Notes: generated by a model from the letters alone, not told the origin. A stretch of 64,000 nucleotides of DNA from Fundicoccus ignavus (GCF_009659375.1 NZ_WJQT01000009.1:54165-118164); one strand, 5' to 3'; counted from the stretch's first letter, positions 47,170-56,622 are shown. Translations and numbers: made by a program.

Positions 47170-47505
47170 TTATTTTCTTTTCTTACTGATACTTTTTACA
47201 ACAAACTGACTATCCTCATGAGCTCCTGCAGCTAAACTTGCAGCAATCAACGACACTGTTTTCGCTTCAGGATTACGTTGATAAATATTCTTGACAACAA
47301 ATTCACTGTCAGGTTGATCTCCAGCAGCAATCGCTGTGGCAATCACACTTACTAGTTCGTAGTCTGCCGGATCAGCGTCAATATATGCTGGTATTGGCTC
47401 CCACTCACTTGACGCTGAATTTGTAGCTACTGACTCCGAGCGATTGGACAAGGCGGTTTCTGAATCTTCTTGTTTACTTCCGAACAATCTTTTAAACCAT
47501 CCCAT
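47170..47505 (-). CDS. oadH: OadH-like accessory protein of the citrate operon
   Basis: This 111-residue protein opens the leftward citrate operon in the position of oadH in enterococci. It begins MGWFKRLFGSKQEDS (a possible amphipathic membrane-contact segment), has a Ser-rich linker, then two internal repeats of about 30 residues: VSVIATAIAAGDQPDSEFVVKNI and VSLIAASLAAGAHEDSQFVVKSI, each broken here by GDQPDS or GAHEDS turns. No catalytic motif is seen. A structural role in the Oad complex is inferred from position. Confidence 0.7.
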   Translation of the reverse strand: MGWFKRLFGSKQEDSETALSNRSESVATNSASSEWEPIPAYIDADPADYELVSVIATAIAAGDQPDSEFVVKNIYQRNPEAKTVSLIAASLAAGAHEDSQFVVKSISKKRK

Positions 47506-48339
47506 TTAATTTCTCCTTTCTCAATTTGTTTTACAATTCCATTATAGTTTTTATTTCGCAGAACTAAAGCATTTCAACGTTTTTAAATTGTTTTTTTAGT
47601 TTCCTTCTATATTATAAACCTAATTTTTGCGTCACAACTGAAGGTGTTTTTACACCAGGTATTCTATTAAATAAAAGGCTTCCATTTCTGTAATATGATT
47701 CAATGAAAAATATATGAATAAATCTCAAGCCCATCCCTGAATATTTTAAGAATTTAAGCCTAGGCTGTCATGTGAATGAAATCACCCATCATTTAATGAA
47801 TCTTTATCGGGCTAGTCACTAAATAAACATAAGCGACCGGCTCTCCATAGTGGCATGTATCATAAATTTTAATTGATAAAATTCAAAGTATATCGTTAAG
47901 CAAAACACAATCTTATCCTGTTATTTATTCCTTCATTTATTTTTATTTTTTAGCAATAAAATTATAGGATTTAATAACTTGTTCTTCCTGACTTCTCTAT
48001 TTTTAACGTTTACCTAAACTTTTCTTATTCTTCCTCATGAAATTAGCCTTATATTCGCTTATTTTTAAGCTGAATATTTTGGGCATTTTATAGAAATCAC
48101 TAAGTTAACATTAAGTAGTTTATTTTTCAAAAACGAATCGTCCTGTTTTTTTTGTGTACTTTTGCTATGAATGGGCTATCATTTTGATAATTAATAATTT
48201 ATTCTTAAGTCAGCTAAGAACACGTCGTTGAATTGGTATCGCTTGCATGTGAAAATTATAACGTGGTGCTTATAATTTTTTATTCGAGTGACTATCGTTT
48301 CTTATTGTAGAATTTGTCAAAAATGAAAGGATGAAAAAA
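47506..48339. other. Divergent promoter region of the citrate regulon
   Basis: About 830 bp of very AT-rich DNA separates oadH (leftward) from citH (rightward). A TATAAT at about 47545 (leftward) is a likely -10 for the oad-cit operon. No open frame with a ribosome-binding site was seen. In Enterococcus the equivalent region carries CitO operators and cre sites. AT-rich candidates exist here, and GTAAACGTTAAAA near 48005 is a weak cre-like word, but none can be assigned with confidence. Confidence 0.5.
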
Positions 48340-49686
48340 ATGTTATTGACCATCTTATCTTATGCTATGATTATCGTCTTTATGTACGTTATCATGACTA
48401 AGAAAATGTCGCCCTTTACCTCATTAGTTATTGTCCCCCTCGTCTTTGCTTTAATCGCTTTAGTTGCTGGGGTAGCGTATGAAGGCGACCCGGGTAGTTG
48501 GGTTTTAGAAGGCGTTAAAACTACTTCTAATACTGGTATCATGTTATTATTTGCGATTTTATTCTTCTCTATCATGTTAGACGCTGGTCTTTTTGACCCT
48601 ATCACAGAAAAAATGATTCGTTTTGCTAAAGGCGATCCGATGAAAGTCTTGATCGCAACAGCAGTTGTTGCCGCAGCAGTTTCTTTAAACGGTGATGGCA
48701 CAACAACAACTTTAATCTGCTGTAGTGCGTTTATTCCAATCTATAAAAAATTAGATATGAAATTAATGAACTTAGGTGTTTTAGTCATTTTACAAAATAC
48801 TATTATGAACCTATTACCATGGGGTGGACCAACTGCACGTGCAATGGCCGTTATGGATGTTGGTGCTGAAATCCTAGGATACTTAGTTCCAGGTATGTTA
48901 TTTTCATTAGCATACGTAATCTTTGTAGTCGCACCATTTATGGGACGTAAAGAAAGAAAACGTCTAGGGATTGTTGACTTAAGTGAAGAAGATATGTTAG
49001 CTTTAACGCAAATTACGGATGAAGAAACAAAAGCAATCCGTCGTCCTCAAAACTGGACATTCAACATGATTTTAACTATCGTGTTAGTAGGTTGGTTAAT
49101 CGCTGGTTCATTTATCGAAGCCATCGAATTACCACCATTAATGTTATTCTTAATCGGAACATGTATCGCCTTAATGGTTAACTACCCAGCACTAAAAGAT
49201 CAAAACAAACGAATTAGTGAAAACGCGGGTGACGCAGTTCAAGTTGTTATCTTAGTCTTTGCAGCAGGTATCTTCATGGGGCTATTCCAAGGTTCTGGTA
49301 TGGCTGATGCTTTAGCTCAAAGTTTCATTGACATTATTCCACCGCAATTAGGTGGCTTCTGGGGTATTATCGTCGCAATTATTTCAGCACCTGGTACGTT
49401 CTTTATCTCAAACGACGGTTTCTACTTCGGTGTGTTACCACCATTAGCAGAAGCAGGAGCATTATACGGTTTTACAAATATGGAAATGGCTTTAGCTTCT
49501 CTTATGGGACAAGCTTTCCACTTATTAAGTCCTTTAGTAGCTTTCATCTACCTATTACTTCGTTTAACAGGTTTAGATATGGGTGAGTGGCAAAAAGAAG
49601 CGGGTAAATGGGCATTAGGAATTTTCTTAATTTTCGTTGTAACCATTGTATTGACTGGACAATTACGTTTGTTCATTCCACAATAA
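48340..49686 (+). CDS. citH: Citrate transporter, CitMHS family
   Basis: This 448-residue membrane protein has about twelve helices. Family features are AAAVSLNGDGTTTTLICCSA near residue 115, NLLPWGGPTARAMAVMDV near 153 and the second-half counterpart SAPGTFFISNDGFYFGVLPP near 350. CitMHS carriers import divalent-metal-citrate complexes (Mg type for CitM, Ca type for CitH), and the metal preference cannot be told here. The ATG at 48340 is 9 nt after GAAAGG. An ATG three codons earlier directly abuts that site. Divergent from the oad-cit operon and upstream of pckA, citO and citG. Confidence 0.93.
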   Translation: MLLTILSYAMIIVFMYVIMTKKMSPFTSLVIVPLVFALIALVAGVAYEGDPGSWVLEGVKTTSNTGIMLLFAILFFSIMLDAGLFDPITEKMIRFAKGDPMKVLIATAVVAAAVSLNGDGTTTTLICCSAFIPIYKKLDMKLMNLGVLVILQNTIMNLLPWGGPTARAMAVMDVGAEILGYLVPGMLFSLAYVIFVVAPFMGRKERKRLGIVDLSEEDMLALTQITDEETKAIRRPQNWTFNMILTIVLVGWLIAGSFIEAIELPPLMLFLIGTCIALMVNYPALKDQNKRISENAGDAVQVVILVFAAGIFMGLFQGSGMADALAQSFIDIIPPQLGGFWGIIVAIISAPGTFFISNDGFYFGVLPPLAEAGALYGFTNMEMALASLMGQAFHLLSPLVAFIYLLLRLTGLDMGEWQKEAGKWALGIFLIFVVTIVLTGQLRLFIPQ

Positions 49687-49707
49687 ATTTAAGTACTGTC
49701 AACTCCG

Positions 49708-49738
49708 CCAAGAACCTTCGGGTTCTTGGTATTTTTTA
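49708..49738 (+). terminator. Intrinsic terminator of citH
   Basis: CCAAGAACC, TTCG tetraloop, GGTTCTTGG, then TATTTTTT. It suggests that pckA-citO-citG also has its own promoter. Confidence 0.9.
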
Positions 49739-49805
49739 TCACAAGCTTTACTTTACAGACTATTTTTCCAATAGAACTGCTTCTATAAAAGGCTAAATAC
49801 AGGTA

Positions 49806-49820
49806 TTGGAAACGCTTAAC
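49806..49820 (+). promoter_or_regulatory. cre-like CcpA box upstream of pckA
   Basis: TTGGAAACGCTTAAC has the TGNAANCG core and fits 13 of 15 positions. It lies about 60 bp upstream of the pckA start. Confidence 0.5.
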
Positions 49821-49878
49821 TTTTGATGTTCGATATAGTACAATGAACCTATCAAATAGAAGAAAGGCTGATGATTTT

Positions 49879-51516
49879 ATGGCAACTGTCGAGAAATTCC
49901 CAACGAGTGCTATTCGCAAAAGCAACCCACATTTTTCCCGTCTTAAGTCAACTGTTGAAACAGCTTTTTACTCAAATAATGTCACGCTTGTGTCCACAAT
50001 GGAAGATGCTTATAACCGCTCTCTCGAATCCCCTAACACTATCGTTTTAGACGCTGAAGTCAAACATGCTGAAGAACTAGGCTTACCCGCTGGCGCTAAA
50101 CAATTACTCACTCAAGATGGTCGTGTGTTTGGTCGTACTGCGAAAGCTCGTCGTAATTACGGTGATAATCCTGAAGAAGATGAAAAGTTACTCGGAATTG
50201 TACGCGATGCAATTTTCCAAGGCTCACATGAACCGTTCCTTAGATCATCAGCTTATGTTGGTTTAGCGGAAGATTTTATGGTGAAGGCACACATTACAAT
50301 GCCTGCGACTCAAAGCAATAATTTATATTCATGGTTAATGAACTTCCAAATTACCAATCCAGTTTATGATGAGTTATATGCAAAGTCAAAAAAATACCCA
50401 GAAAATGACTTATACATTTTCTTTTATCCTGAGTTCAAGCATCCAGATTATCCAATGGGTCTATCATATTTTGATTCTGATCATAATGTGGTCGCAATCT
50501 TAGGGATGAACTATTTTGGCGAAATTAAGAAAGGTACTTTGACTTTAGCTTGGGGAACTGCTGCGCGTAATGGCTATGTTGCTTGCCACGGTGGTTTAAA
50601 AATATTCCGTACAGAATCTGATGCTCATGTGGCCTCATTCTTCGGTCTATCCGGTTCTGGTAAATCAACTTTAACGCATGCCAAACACGATGGACGCTAT
50701 GATATCCAAGTCTTGCATGATGATGCCTTCATTGTGAGTATCGCAGACGGCTCTTCAATCGCTTTGGAACCTTCGTATTTCGACAAAACGAATGATTATC
50801 CCGCTGGTCACCCAGAACAAGATTACTTTGTCACTTTACAAAACGTTGGGGTGACGCTGGATGAAAATGGTAAAAAGGCGCTCGTTACGGAAGATATTCG
50901 TAATGGTAATGGACGAACTGTGAAATCTCGCTATTCAACTGCTAATCGTGTAGACCAAATTATCGATCCAATCGATGCAATTTATTGGATTATGAAAGAT
51001 GATTCTTTACCACCAATAGTCAAAATCACAGATCCACTTTTAGCCTCAGCTTTTGGTGCAACTTTAGCAACGAAACGTTCTACTGCTGAGAATACTACTG
51101 ATGATCGCGACGCTTTAGTGATTGAACCTTATGCTAATCCTTTTCGAGTATATCCATTGGTTGAAGATTATGAGAAGTTTAAAGCCTTGTTTGAAAAAGG
51201 CGTGGAATGTTATATTATCAACACAGGAGAATTTTTAGGTAAAAAAGTGACGCCTAGAGATACTTTAGGTGTGATTGAAGGGAACGTGAATCGTTCTGCA
51301 GTATTTAAACCATTTGGTCCATTGGAACACTTCGAGTTTGTAGAAATCGATGGTTTTGATGTACCATTTGATGATGATGTTTATTTAGATTATTTAAAAG
51401 GTCGTATGCAAGGTCGCTTAGATTTTATCGCTAACTTTAACGCACAACATACTCAAAATCTCTTGCCGAATGAGATTATTGAAGCATTCCAGAAAATTGT
51501 GCGTACCATTAATTAG
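49879..51516 (+). CDS. pckA: Phosphoenolpyruvate carboxykinase (ATP)
   Basis: This 545-residue enzyme interconverts oxaloacetate plus ATP with PEP, ADP and CO2. The kinase P-loop region FFGLSGSGKSTLTHAK lies near residue 255, followed by HDDAFIVS, the PCK signature region around FDKTNDYPAGHPEQDYF and ALVTEDIRNGNGRTVKSRYS. The ATG at 49879 follows GAAAGG. An ATG twelve codons upstream has no such site. Its position between the citrate transporter and the citO regulator puts it in the citrate regulon, offering oxaloacetate a route to PEP. It appears divergent from E. coli-type PckA at the N-terminus. Confidence 0.92.
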   Translation: MATVEKFPTSAIRKSNPHFSRLKSTVETAFYSNNVTLVSTMEDAYNRSLESPNTIVLDAEVKHAEELGLPAGAKQLLTQDGRVFGRTAKARRNYGDNPEEDEKLLGIVRDAIFQGSHEPFLRSSAYVGLAEDFMVKAHITMPATQSNNLYSWLMNFQITNPVYDELYAKSKKYPENDLYIFFYPEFKHPDYPMGLSYFDSDHNVVAILGMNYFGEIKKGTLTLAWGTAARNGYVACHGGLKIFRTESDAHVASFFGLSGSGKSTLTHAKHDGRYDIQVLHDDAFIVSIADGSSIALEPSYFDKTNDYPAGHPEQDYFVTLQNVGVTLDENGKKALVTEDIRNGNGRTVKSRYSTANRVDQIIDPIDAIYWIMKDDSLPPIVKITDPLLASAFGATLATKRSTAENTTDDRDALVIEPYANPFRVYPLVEDYEKFKALFEKGVECYIINTGEFLGKKVTPRDTLGVIEGNVNRSAVFKPFGPLEHFEFVEIDGFDVPFDDDVYLDYLKGRMQGRLDFIANFNAQHTQNLLPNEIIEAFQKIVRTIN

Positions 51517-51578
51517 TTATCTTAACTTGTTTCTGAGTTTTCCTCGTCGATCTCAACTGAATGTTAGGAGCCAAATGA

Positions 51579-52274
51579 ATGAATGACATATTCGAAGCCG
51601 TAAAACAAAACTTAGACGTAAGCCATAATCGCTCTTTAAAAGAGTCGGTATATCAAGCTTTTCGTAAAACCATTATTTTGGGTGATATACCTGCTGGTGT
51701 ACGAATTAACGAAATGGAATTTGCAGAAATTTTAAACATTAGCCGAACTCCTATTCGTTATGCCTTAAAGAAATTGACTGAGGAAAACTTAGTAGAACAT
51801 GTCCCTAGAATTGGCATGATAGTTAAAGGAATTCGCATTAAAGATGCCCATGAGATTTATGATATTCGAAAAGCATTGGATACACTTGCCACAATCAAAG
51901 CCATGGAGAATATGACACCAGAAGATTTTGTCGCTTTGGAAGATTTACTAAACTATGGTGAACAATTGAATGCTGAAGATAAAGTGGATGATGTTCTGAA
52001 AAACTTTTCCGACTTCAATGCCTTTATCTATGAAAAATCTAAAATGCTACGATTACGTGAAATCGTGACCGAACTCCAAACATATCTCGTCTATTTCCGA
52101 GATGTCGCGATTCGTTCCTCACAGCGTCGTAATATTGCGCTAGAAGAACATTGGTTAATTTTAAAAGGTATGAAAAATAATGATATTCCATTGATAACGA
52201 TGATGGTCCATGACCATTTAGACCGTTCCTTGGTTTTTATCTTAGCAGAAATGGAGCGTCGAAGTCTTGACTAA
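51579..52274 (+). CDS. citO: GntR-family regulator of citrate genes (CitO-like)
   Basis: This 231-residue protein has an N-terminal winged helix (about 15-80; MEFAEILNISRTPIRYALKKL is split here by the recognition turn) and a C-terminal helical FCD effector domain. GntR regulators of this type bind citrate and activate both divergent promoters in Enterococcus faecalis. Position after the transporter and next to citG supports the role. Its stop overlaps the citG start. Confidence 0.88.
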   Translation: MNDIFEAVKQNLDVSHNRSLKESVYQAFRKTIILGDIPAGVRINEMEFAEILNISRTPIRYALKKLTEENLVEHVPRIGMIVKGIRIKDAHEIYDIRKALDTLATIKAMENMTPEDFVALEDLLNYGEQLNAEDKVDDVLKNFSDFNAFIYEKSKMLRLREIVTELQTYLVYFRDVAIRSSQRRNIALEEHWLILKGMKNNDIPLITMMVHDHLDRSLVFILAEMERRSLD

Positions 52275-53139
52275 GCATTTAACTCAAGAAGTTGCTGCTT
52301 ACGCAACTCAAGCCCTCTTATATGAAGTGGCCTTAACCCCTAAACCAGGTTTAGTCGATCGAGCCAACAACGGTTCTCATCATGATATGGATTTTTACAC
52401 ATTTCTCGATAGCATCGTGGCTTTAAGCCCCTACTTCCAACAATATGTTGATTTAGGCTACCTACATGAAGGTTCTTTAGATGATTTGTTTGACAGTTGT
52501 CGATTCATTGGCATTCAAGCCGAAAAAGATATGCTGAAGGCAACCAAGGGGATCAATACCCATAAAGGCGCTAACTTTTCTTTTGGTGTCATCTTAACCG
52601 CGATTGGCTATTATATTAAGAATCACCCTCGCCTACCCTTTGATACGATTGATGTCGAAGCCATTTTTGTCATCGTTCAGAAAATGACTGAAAACCTAAT
52701 TCAAAATGATTTCGCGAGATTAAATTTAAAAGAACAATTGTCTTACGGTGAAAAATTGTATTTGGATAAAGGGTTGACTGGTATTCGAGGTGAAGCAGCC
52801 AATGGCTATCCCGCTATTCAACGCTTAATGATGCCATTTCTACGTAAACATCGCAATCGTTCTGAAGCCGTTGATATTATTTATTTGCGAGCTCTAGTCT
52901 TGCTGATGAGTAAAATTGAAGATGGCAACATTCTGCATCGAGGCGGTTATGAGCAATGGTTACAAGTAAAAGCCGAAATGGCCGATTTGCACGATGCTGA
53001 TTTAGAGACAGAAGATTTCATCCAGGCATTAGAAGAGTATGACCATCAATTGATCAAGCGTCACCTCAGTCCAGGTGGAGCTGCTGATTTAATTTCGTTA
53101 GGCATTTTCTTCTCTTTATTAGAAGGTTTATTTAATTAA
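52267..53139 (+). CDS. citG: Triphosphoribosyl-dephospho-CoA synthase
   Basis: This 290-residue protein makes the citrate lyase prosthetic-group precursor from ATP and dephospho-CoA. Family motifs are EVALTPKPGLVDRANNGSHH near residue 20, GINTHKGANFSFGVILTA near 97, GLTGIRGEAANGYPAIQRL near 171 and GGYEQW and LSPGGAADLISL near the end. The start is a TTG whose TTGACTAA overlaps the citO stop, with GGAG about 12 nt upstream, so translation is coupled. It completes the set needed with citX. Confidence 0.93.
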   Translation: MTKHLTQEVAAYATQALLYEVALTPKPGLVDRANNGSHHDMDFYTFLDSIVALSPYFQQYVDLGYLHEGSLDDLFDSCRFIGIQAEKDMLKATKGINTHKGANFSFGVILTAIGYYIKNHPRLPFDTIDVEAIFVIVQKMTENLIQNDFARLNLKEQLSYGEKLYLDKGLTGIRGEAANGYPAIQRLMMPFLRKHRNRSEAVDIIYLRALVLLMSKIEDGNILHRGGYEQWLQVKAEMADLHDADLETEDFIQALEEYDHQLIKRHLSPGGAADLISLGIFFSLLEGLFN

Positions 53140-53149
53140 TTATTACGCA

Positions 53150-53205
53150 AAATTCCCCAATACCTTTTAGCAAGAAAGATTGCTAAGAAGCATTGGGGAA
53201 TTTTT
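53150..53205 (+). terminator. Intrinsic terminator of citG
   Basis: AAATTCCCCAAT pairs with ATTGGGGAATTT across an inner TTAGCAA/TTGCTAA stem, followed by TTTTT. Confidence 0.9.
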
Positions 53206-53327
53206 AGATTTTGCGCTGATAGATTATACACACAGAGATGAAAGTTGATTTTAGCAACTTTCGGACCCTCGTTTTTCGAGCGAGGGGCTAGTAGCAGCGT
53301 TGGCAACTTTCAATAAATTAATGCACT
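53206..53327. other. Spacer with small hairpins after citG
   Basis: Contains AAAGTTGATTTTAGCAACTTT and CCCTCGTTTTTCGAGCGAGGG, two short hairpins in tandem. The words CGAGGGGCT and GTTGGCAACTTTC recall fragments of the dispersed element. No gene. Confidence 0.35.
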
Positions 53328-54512
53328 TTAAGCTTCATTAAGGTAATCGAGCGCGTAGGCAACATGGAAATTAGCCATCAATGGTAAGGCTCTTTCATCC
53401 AAATCAAACTGGTTGTGATGTAAGCCGAAAGATGTTTCGGCTGAGCTGTTGACGCCGACACGCGCATAAATGCCTTGGATATCAACCAGAAAAGCGGCAA
53501 AATCATCCGCACCCATTGAAGCTTTTTTTGCTGTAATTACTTGGTCTAGACCGACTAAACTTCCCGCAATGCGAGCTGCTCTTTGAGCTGCTTCTTCATC
53601 GTTAATTACTGGTAAAGCCGCATCCCAGTTTTCAAATGTAACGTTAGCCCCATGGATTTCAGCCGTTAGCTTCGCAATTTGTTTCACTTTCTCTAAGGTC
53701 TGTTCACGACTTTCATGCGACAATGCGCGAACCGTTCCTTTAATTATTGCATGGTCTGCGACAATATTATAACGCGTACCGGATTCGAAGACCCCAATAC
53801 CGACTACTACGGGGTCCTGTGGATCTGTTTGACGAGCTACGATATTTTGAAGTTCTGTGACAATATTTGCGCCTGCAATCAGTGCATCTGTTCCTTGATG
53901 TGGTTTAGCAACATGGGCATTCTTACCGAATACTTCGATTGTAAAGATATCGCACGAAGCATTTTGAGCGCCCGCAACGGCTTCGACTGATCCATAAGGC
54001 ACCTCTGGATCAACATGAATGCCGAATACTTGACCGACACCTTCTAGTAGACCACTTGATACGAAATGACGTGCACCACCACCAATTTCTTCCGCTTGTT
54101 GGAAGGCAATCAGAACTGTTCCAGCGAATTGTTCACGGTGGTTTGCTAAATAATATGTCGTACCAAGCAATGCAGCTGTATGCGCATCATGACCACAAGC
54201 ATGATTCAAACCAGGTTTGGTCGAAGAATATTCTGCATTTTTTTGGTCGGGTAATTCTAACGCATCAATATCGGCGCGTAGTAGTATTCTGCGATGGGTT
54301 TGATTTGGGTCAATTTTAGTTCCAGTGATTGTCGCAAGTGTGCCTGTTTCTTCAATCTTGTCAAAGGGAATATCCCATTGAGTTAAGAGGTTTTGAATAT
54401 AGGCTGCTGTCTCGTATTCTTGCAAGCTCGGTTCAGGATTACGGTGGAAATGACGACGCCATTCCGTTAGTTGTTCTTGTAACGCTTCAATTTCGGGTAA
54501 TAAGTTAACCAT
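53328..54512 (-). CDS. M20D-family amidohydrolase (N-acyl-amino-acid hydrolase type)
   Basis: This 394-residue protein of the M20D/IAA-amino-acid hydrolase group has WRRHFHRNPEPSLQEYETA near residue 18, LNHACGHDAHTAALLGTTY near 104 (metal Cys/His), FQQAEEIGGGARHFV near 138, FGIHVDPEVPYGSV near 164 and FGLHHNQFDLDE near 363. Members deacylate N-acetyl-diaminopimelate, hippurate or other N-acyl amino acids, and the substrate is not fixed. An M20 gene beside metNIQ is a recurring arrangement in streptococci. Here a dispersed element and the metQ terminator separate the two. Confidence 0.88.
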   Translation of the reverse strand: MVNLLPEIEALQEQLTEWRRHFHRNPEPSLQEYETAAYIQNLLTQWDIPFDKIEETGTLATITGTKIDPNQTHRRILLRADIDALELPDQKNAEYSSTKPGLNHACGHDAHTAALLGTTYYLANHREQFAGTVLIAFQQAEEIGGGARHFVSSGLLEGVGQVFGIHVDPEVPYGSVEAVAGAQNASCDIFTIEVFGKNAHVAKPHQGTDALIAGANIVTELQNIVARQTDPQDPVVVGIGVFESGTRYNIVADHAIIKGTVRALSHESREQTLEKVKQIAKLTAEIHGANVTFENWDAALPVINDEEAAQRAARIAGSLVGLDQVITAKKASMGADDFAAFLVDIQGIYARVGVNSSAETSFGLHHNQFDLDERALPLMANFHVAYALDYLNEA

Positions 54513-54539
54513 CTAACTTCCTTCTTTCATTTATAATAA

Positions 54540-54797
54540 GAAAACCTCGGACGAGTCCGAGGACTTTAAATTTTGTGAGCAGTTTTAACTTGATTATATC
54601 GCTTTACTTTTGTTGGAATACTTAACGTAGCTCAGCGAATTGTTTTCCATAGCGGTACAAAGGGCAATCTACGCCGATTGAGCTGGAGTAGACAGAACGC
54701 TAGTGATACCTTGGAAAGCGACCTCCGCCTTGGAAAACAATAAGCTGATCAAGGTACAGAGCTTCGTAAATCAAGATAAATATTATAAAACCTATAT
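54540..54797. repeat. Dispersed palindromic element, copy C
   Basis: The left end is a clean hairpin CTCGGACGAGTCCGAG. Outer arms GCTCAGCGAATTGTTTTCC and GGAAAACAATAAGCTGATC pair. The apical part is shortened: about 40 bp of the centre is missing compared with copy A. Ends TATTATAAAACC next to the metQ terminator. Confidence 0.85.
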
Positions 54798-54805
54798 TAA
54801 TAAGA

Positions 54806-54836
54806 AGACCGATCAGCATTGAGCTAACCGGCGACT
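54806..54836 (-). terminator. Intrinsic terminator of metNIQ
   Basis: Read leftward, CCGGTTAGC pairs with GCTGATCGG (two wobbles), followed by TCTTCTTATT. Confidence 0.65.
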
Positions 54837-54898
54837 GTTCTTTCTATAGATGCCTATTGTGACTATACTTGGATAGATGCACAATCAGGCAGTGGCTA

Positions 54899-55843
54899 TT
54901 ATTCTGTGTCGGTTTCGCTATCTGTTTCAGTTGATTCTTCTGCAGTCGTTTCGGCATCTGACTCTTGATCTGCATAGTCGGCAGCGCCGTCCCAAGCTGG
55001 GATACTTCCACCGTTACTTGTTTCAACAATTAGAGCAGCTGTTTCGGGTGTTTGATAAATTTCAACCAATTTTAAGTATAGTGGGTTCTCTTTATCTTCA
55101 GCACGAACTGCGATAATGTTCTTGTAAACCTCATTTAATGTTTCAACATCTTCTGCATCAAAGAAAATCGCATCTTCCAAAGTTAAGCCAGCGTCGTTCG
55201 CAAAGCCAGTATTGATAAATGCGGCATCCACATCTGGTAATGCTAACGAGATTTGAGAAGCATCCAATTCTTCAATCACTATGCCTTGAGGATTGTCAGT
55301 AATATCATCTGTTGTTGGTAACACACCTGCTGCGTCATCTACTTCAATAAAGCCCGCAATTTCTAAGGCTAGCAACGCACGTCCACCGTTGGTTGGATCG
55401 TTCGGGATTGCTATAATCGCGCCTTCTTCAGGTAATTCTGATAAATCGTCATATTTTTCGGAGTATAAACCGAGTGGGTTAACACTTGTATAACCAATAT
55501 AAGTTAAATCAGCATCGTTGGCTGAGTTCCAATCGTTTAAGAAAGCGATGTGTTGGAATGAGTTAATGTCTAGCGAGCCATTGTTTAATGCTTCATTCGG
55601 TTGATTGTAGTCAGTCAATAAGACCACTTCAATCTCAATGCCTTCTTGTTCCAAAGCTACTTCCGCAACTGCTTCCCACACTTGCTCTCCTGCATCACCA
55701 ACTACACCAACCTTTACTTGTTCACCTTCAAATGGACGTTCTGCCTCATCTTGAGCATAAACAGCGCTTGTTGCGAATGCACTAGCAGCGAACAATCCTG
55801 AAACAAGTGATAAGCTACCTAACTTTGCAATAATTTTTTTCAT
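54899..55843 (-). CDS. metQ: Methionine-binding protein of the MetNIQ ABC transporter
   Basis: This 314-residue NLPA-family substrate-binding protein carries an N-terminal signal peptide (MKKIIAKLGSLSLVSGLF, then a run ending AVYA-QDEAE). The mature part shows the family blocks VKVGVVGDAGEQVWEAV, NSFQHIAFLNDWN and IAIPNDPTNGGRALLAL. There is no lipobox, and no cysteine anywhere in the protein, so it cannot be lipid-anchored in the usual way. The predicted cut is a signal-peptidase I site. The C-terminus is a Ser/Thr/Asp/Glu-rich tail of about 22 residues. The start at 55843 is 8 nt after AGGAGA. Third gene of metNIQ. Confidence 0.92.
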   Translation of the reverse strand: MKKIIAKLGSLSLVSGLFAASAFATSAVYAQDEAERPFEGEQVKVGVVGDAGEQVWEAVAEVALEQEGIEIEVVLLTDYNQPNEALNNGSLDINSFQHIAFLNDWNSANDADLTYIGYTSVNPLGLYSEKYDDLSELPEEGAIIAIPNDPTNGGRALLALEIAGFIEVDDAAGVLPTTDDITDNPQGIVIEELDASQISLALPDVDAAFINTGFANDAGLTLEDAIFFDAEDVETLNEVYKNIIAVRAEDKENPLYLKLVEIYQTPETAALIVETSNGGSIPAWDGAADYADQESDAETTAEESTETDSETDTE

Positions 55844-55931
55844 AATGGTCATCTCCTATTGATTTAAGTTTTCAAACTGAAGCAACTGACATTTGATAAA
55901 TAGCAACGCTTTATTTAAAACATATTTGGAA

Positions 55932-56621
55932 TTAGTGTTGCACTCGACGGATTAGCCAGTTAAAGATGCGTTGACTAATAAAGACAATCACTAAAATAAA
56001 GAATGTAGAGACTAAGACGACGTCCATACGACTTCTTTGGTAACCTCGGGCAATGGCCATAGTTCCTAATCCTCCGGCACCTACGGCACCAGCCATCGCT
56101 GTTAAACTGACGATATTAATCACAGTTGAGGCACTTACACGCAGTAAGGCTGGTAAACCTTCCCTTAAATACACTCGGAAAATAATACCCAGCGGACTTG
56201 AACCCATTGCTTGTGCGGCTTCAACGACTCCAGGATCAACTTCTAATAAGGCAATCTCAACTTGACGAGCAAAGAATGGAATGGTTGAAATAATAATTGG
56301 CACAGATGCGGCTGTCGCACCGATGGATACCCCTACTAAGATACGTGTAAAAGGTACTAACAAGGCCAGCAAAATAATAAATGGAATCGATCTGAAAATA
56401 TTAATGAAAGAATCCAAGGCCCCATAAATCACTTTGTTGGGTAAAATACCATTCGGTCCCGATACGGTAATTACAATCCCTAACAGTAAGCCTAATAAAC
56501 CACCGAAAACGATTGTTAATCCTAACATATAAAGAGTTTCCCAAATTGCTTCACCAAATTTATCGCGTAATTCCCAAGCATAAGGCAGGTACTCCTGAAT
56601 AAAATTGTTAATCACTTCCAT
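55932..56621 (-). CDS. metI: Methionine ABC transporter permease
   Basis: This 229-residue protein has five to six helices and the ABC-permease EAA loop EAAQAMGSSPLGIIFRVYL near residue 145, matching the MetI family. It starts one base after the metN stop and is 89 bp upstream of metQ. It partners with MetN in ATP-driven import of methionine. Confidence 0.95.
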   Translation of the reverse strand: MEVINNFIQEYLPYAWELRDKFGEAIWETLYMLGLTIVFGGLLGLLLGIVITVSGPNGILPNKVIYGALDSFINIFRSIPFIILLALLVPFTRILVGVSIGATAASVPIIISTIPFFARQVEIALLEVDPGVVEAAQAMGSSPLGIIFRVYLREGLPALLRVSASTVINIVSLTAMAGAVGAGGLGTMAIARGYQRSRMDVVLVSTFFILVIVFISQRIFNWLIRRVQH

Positions 56622-56622
56622 C

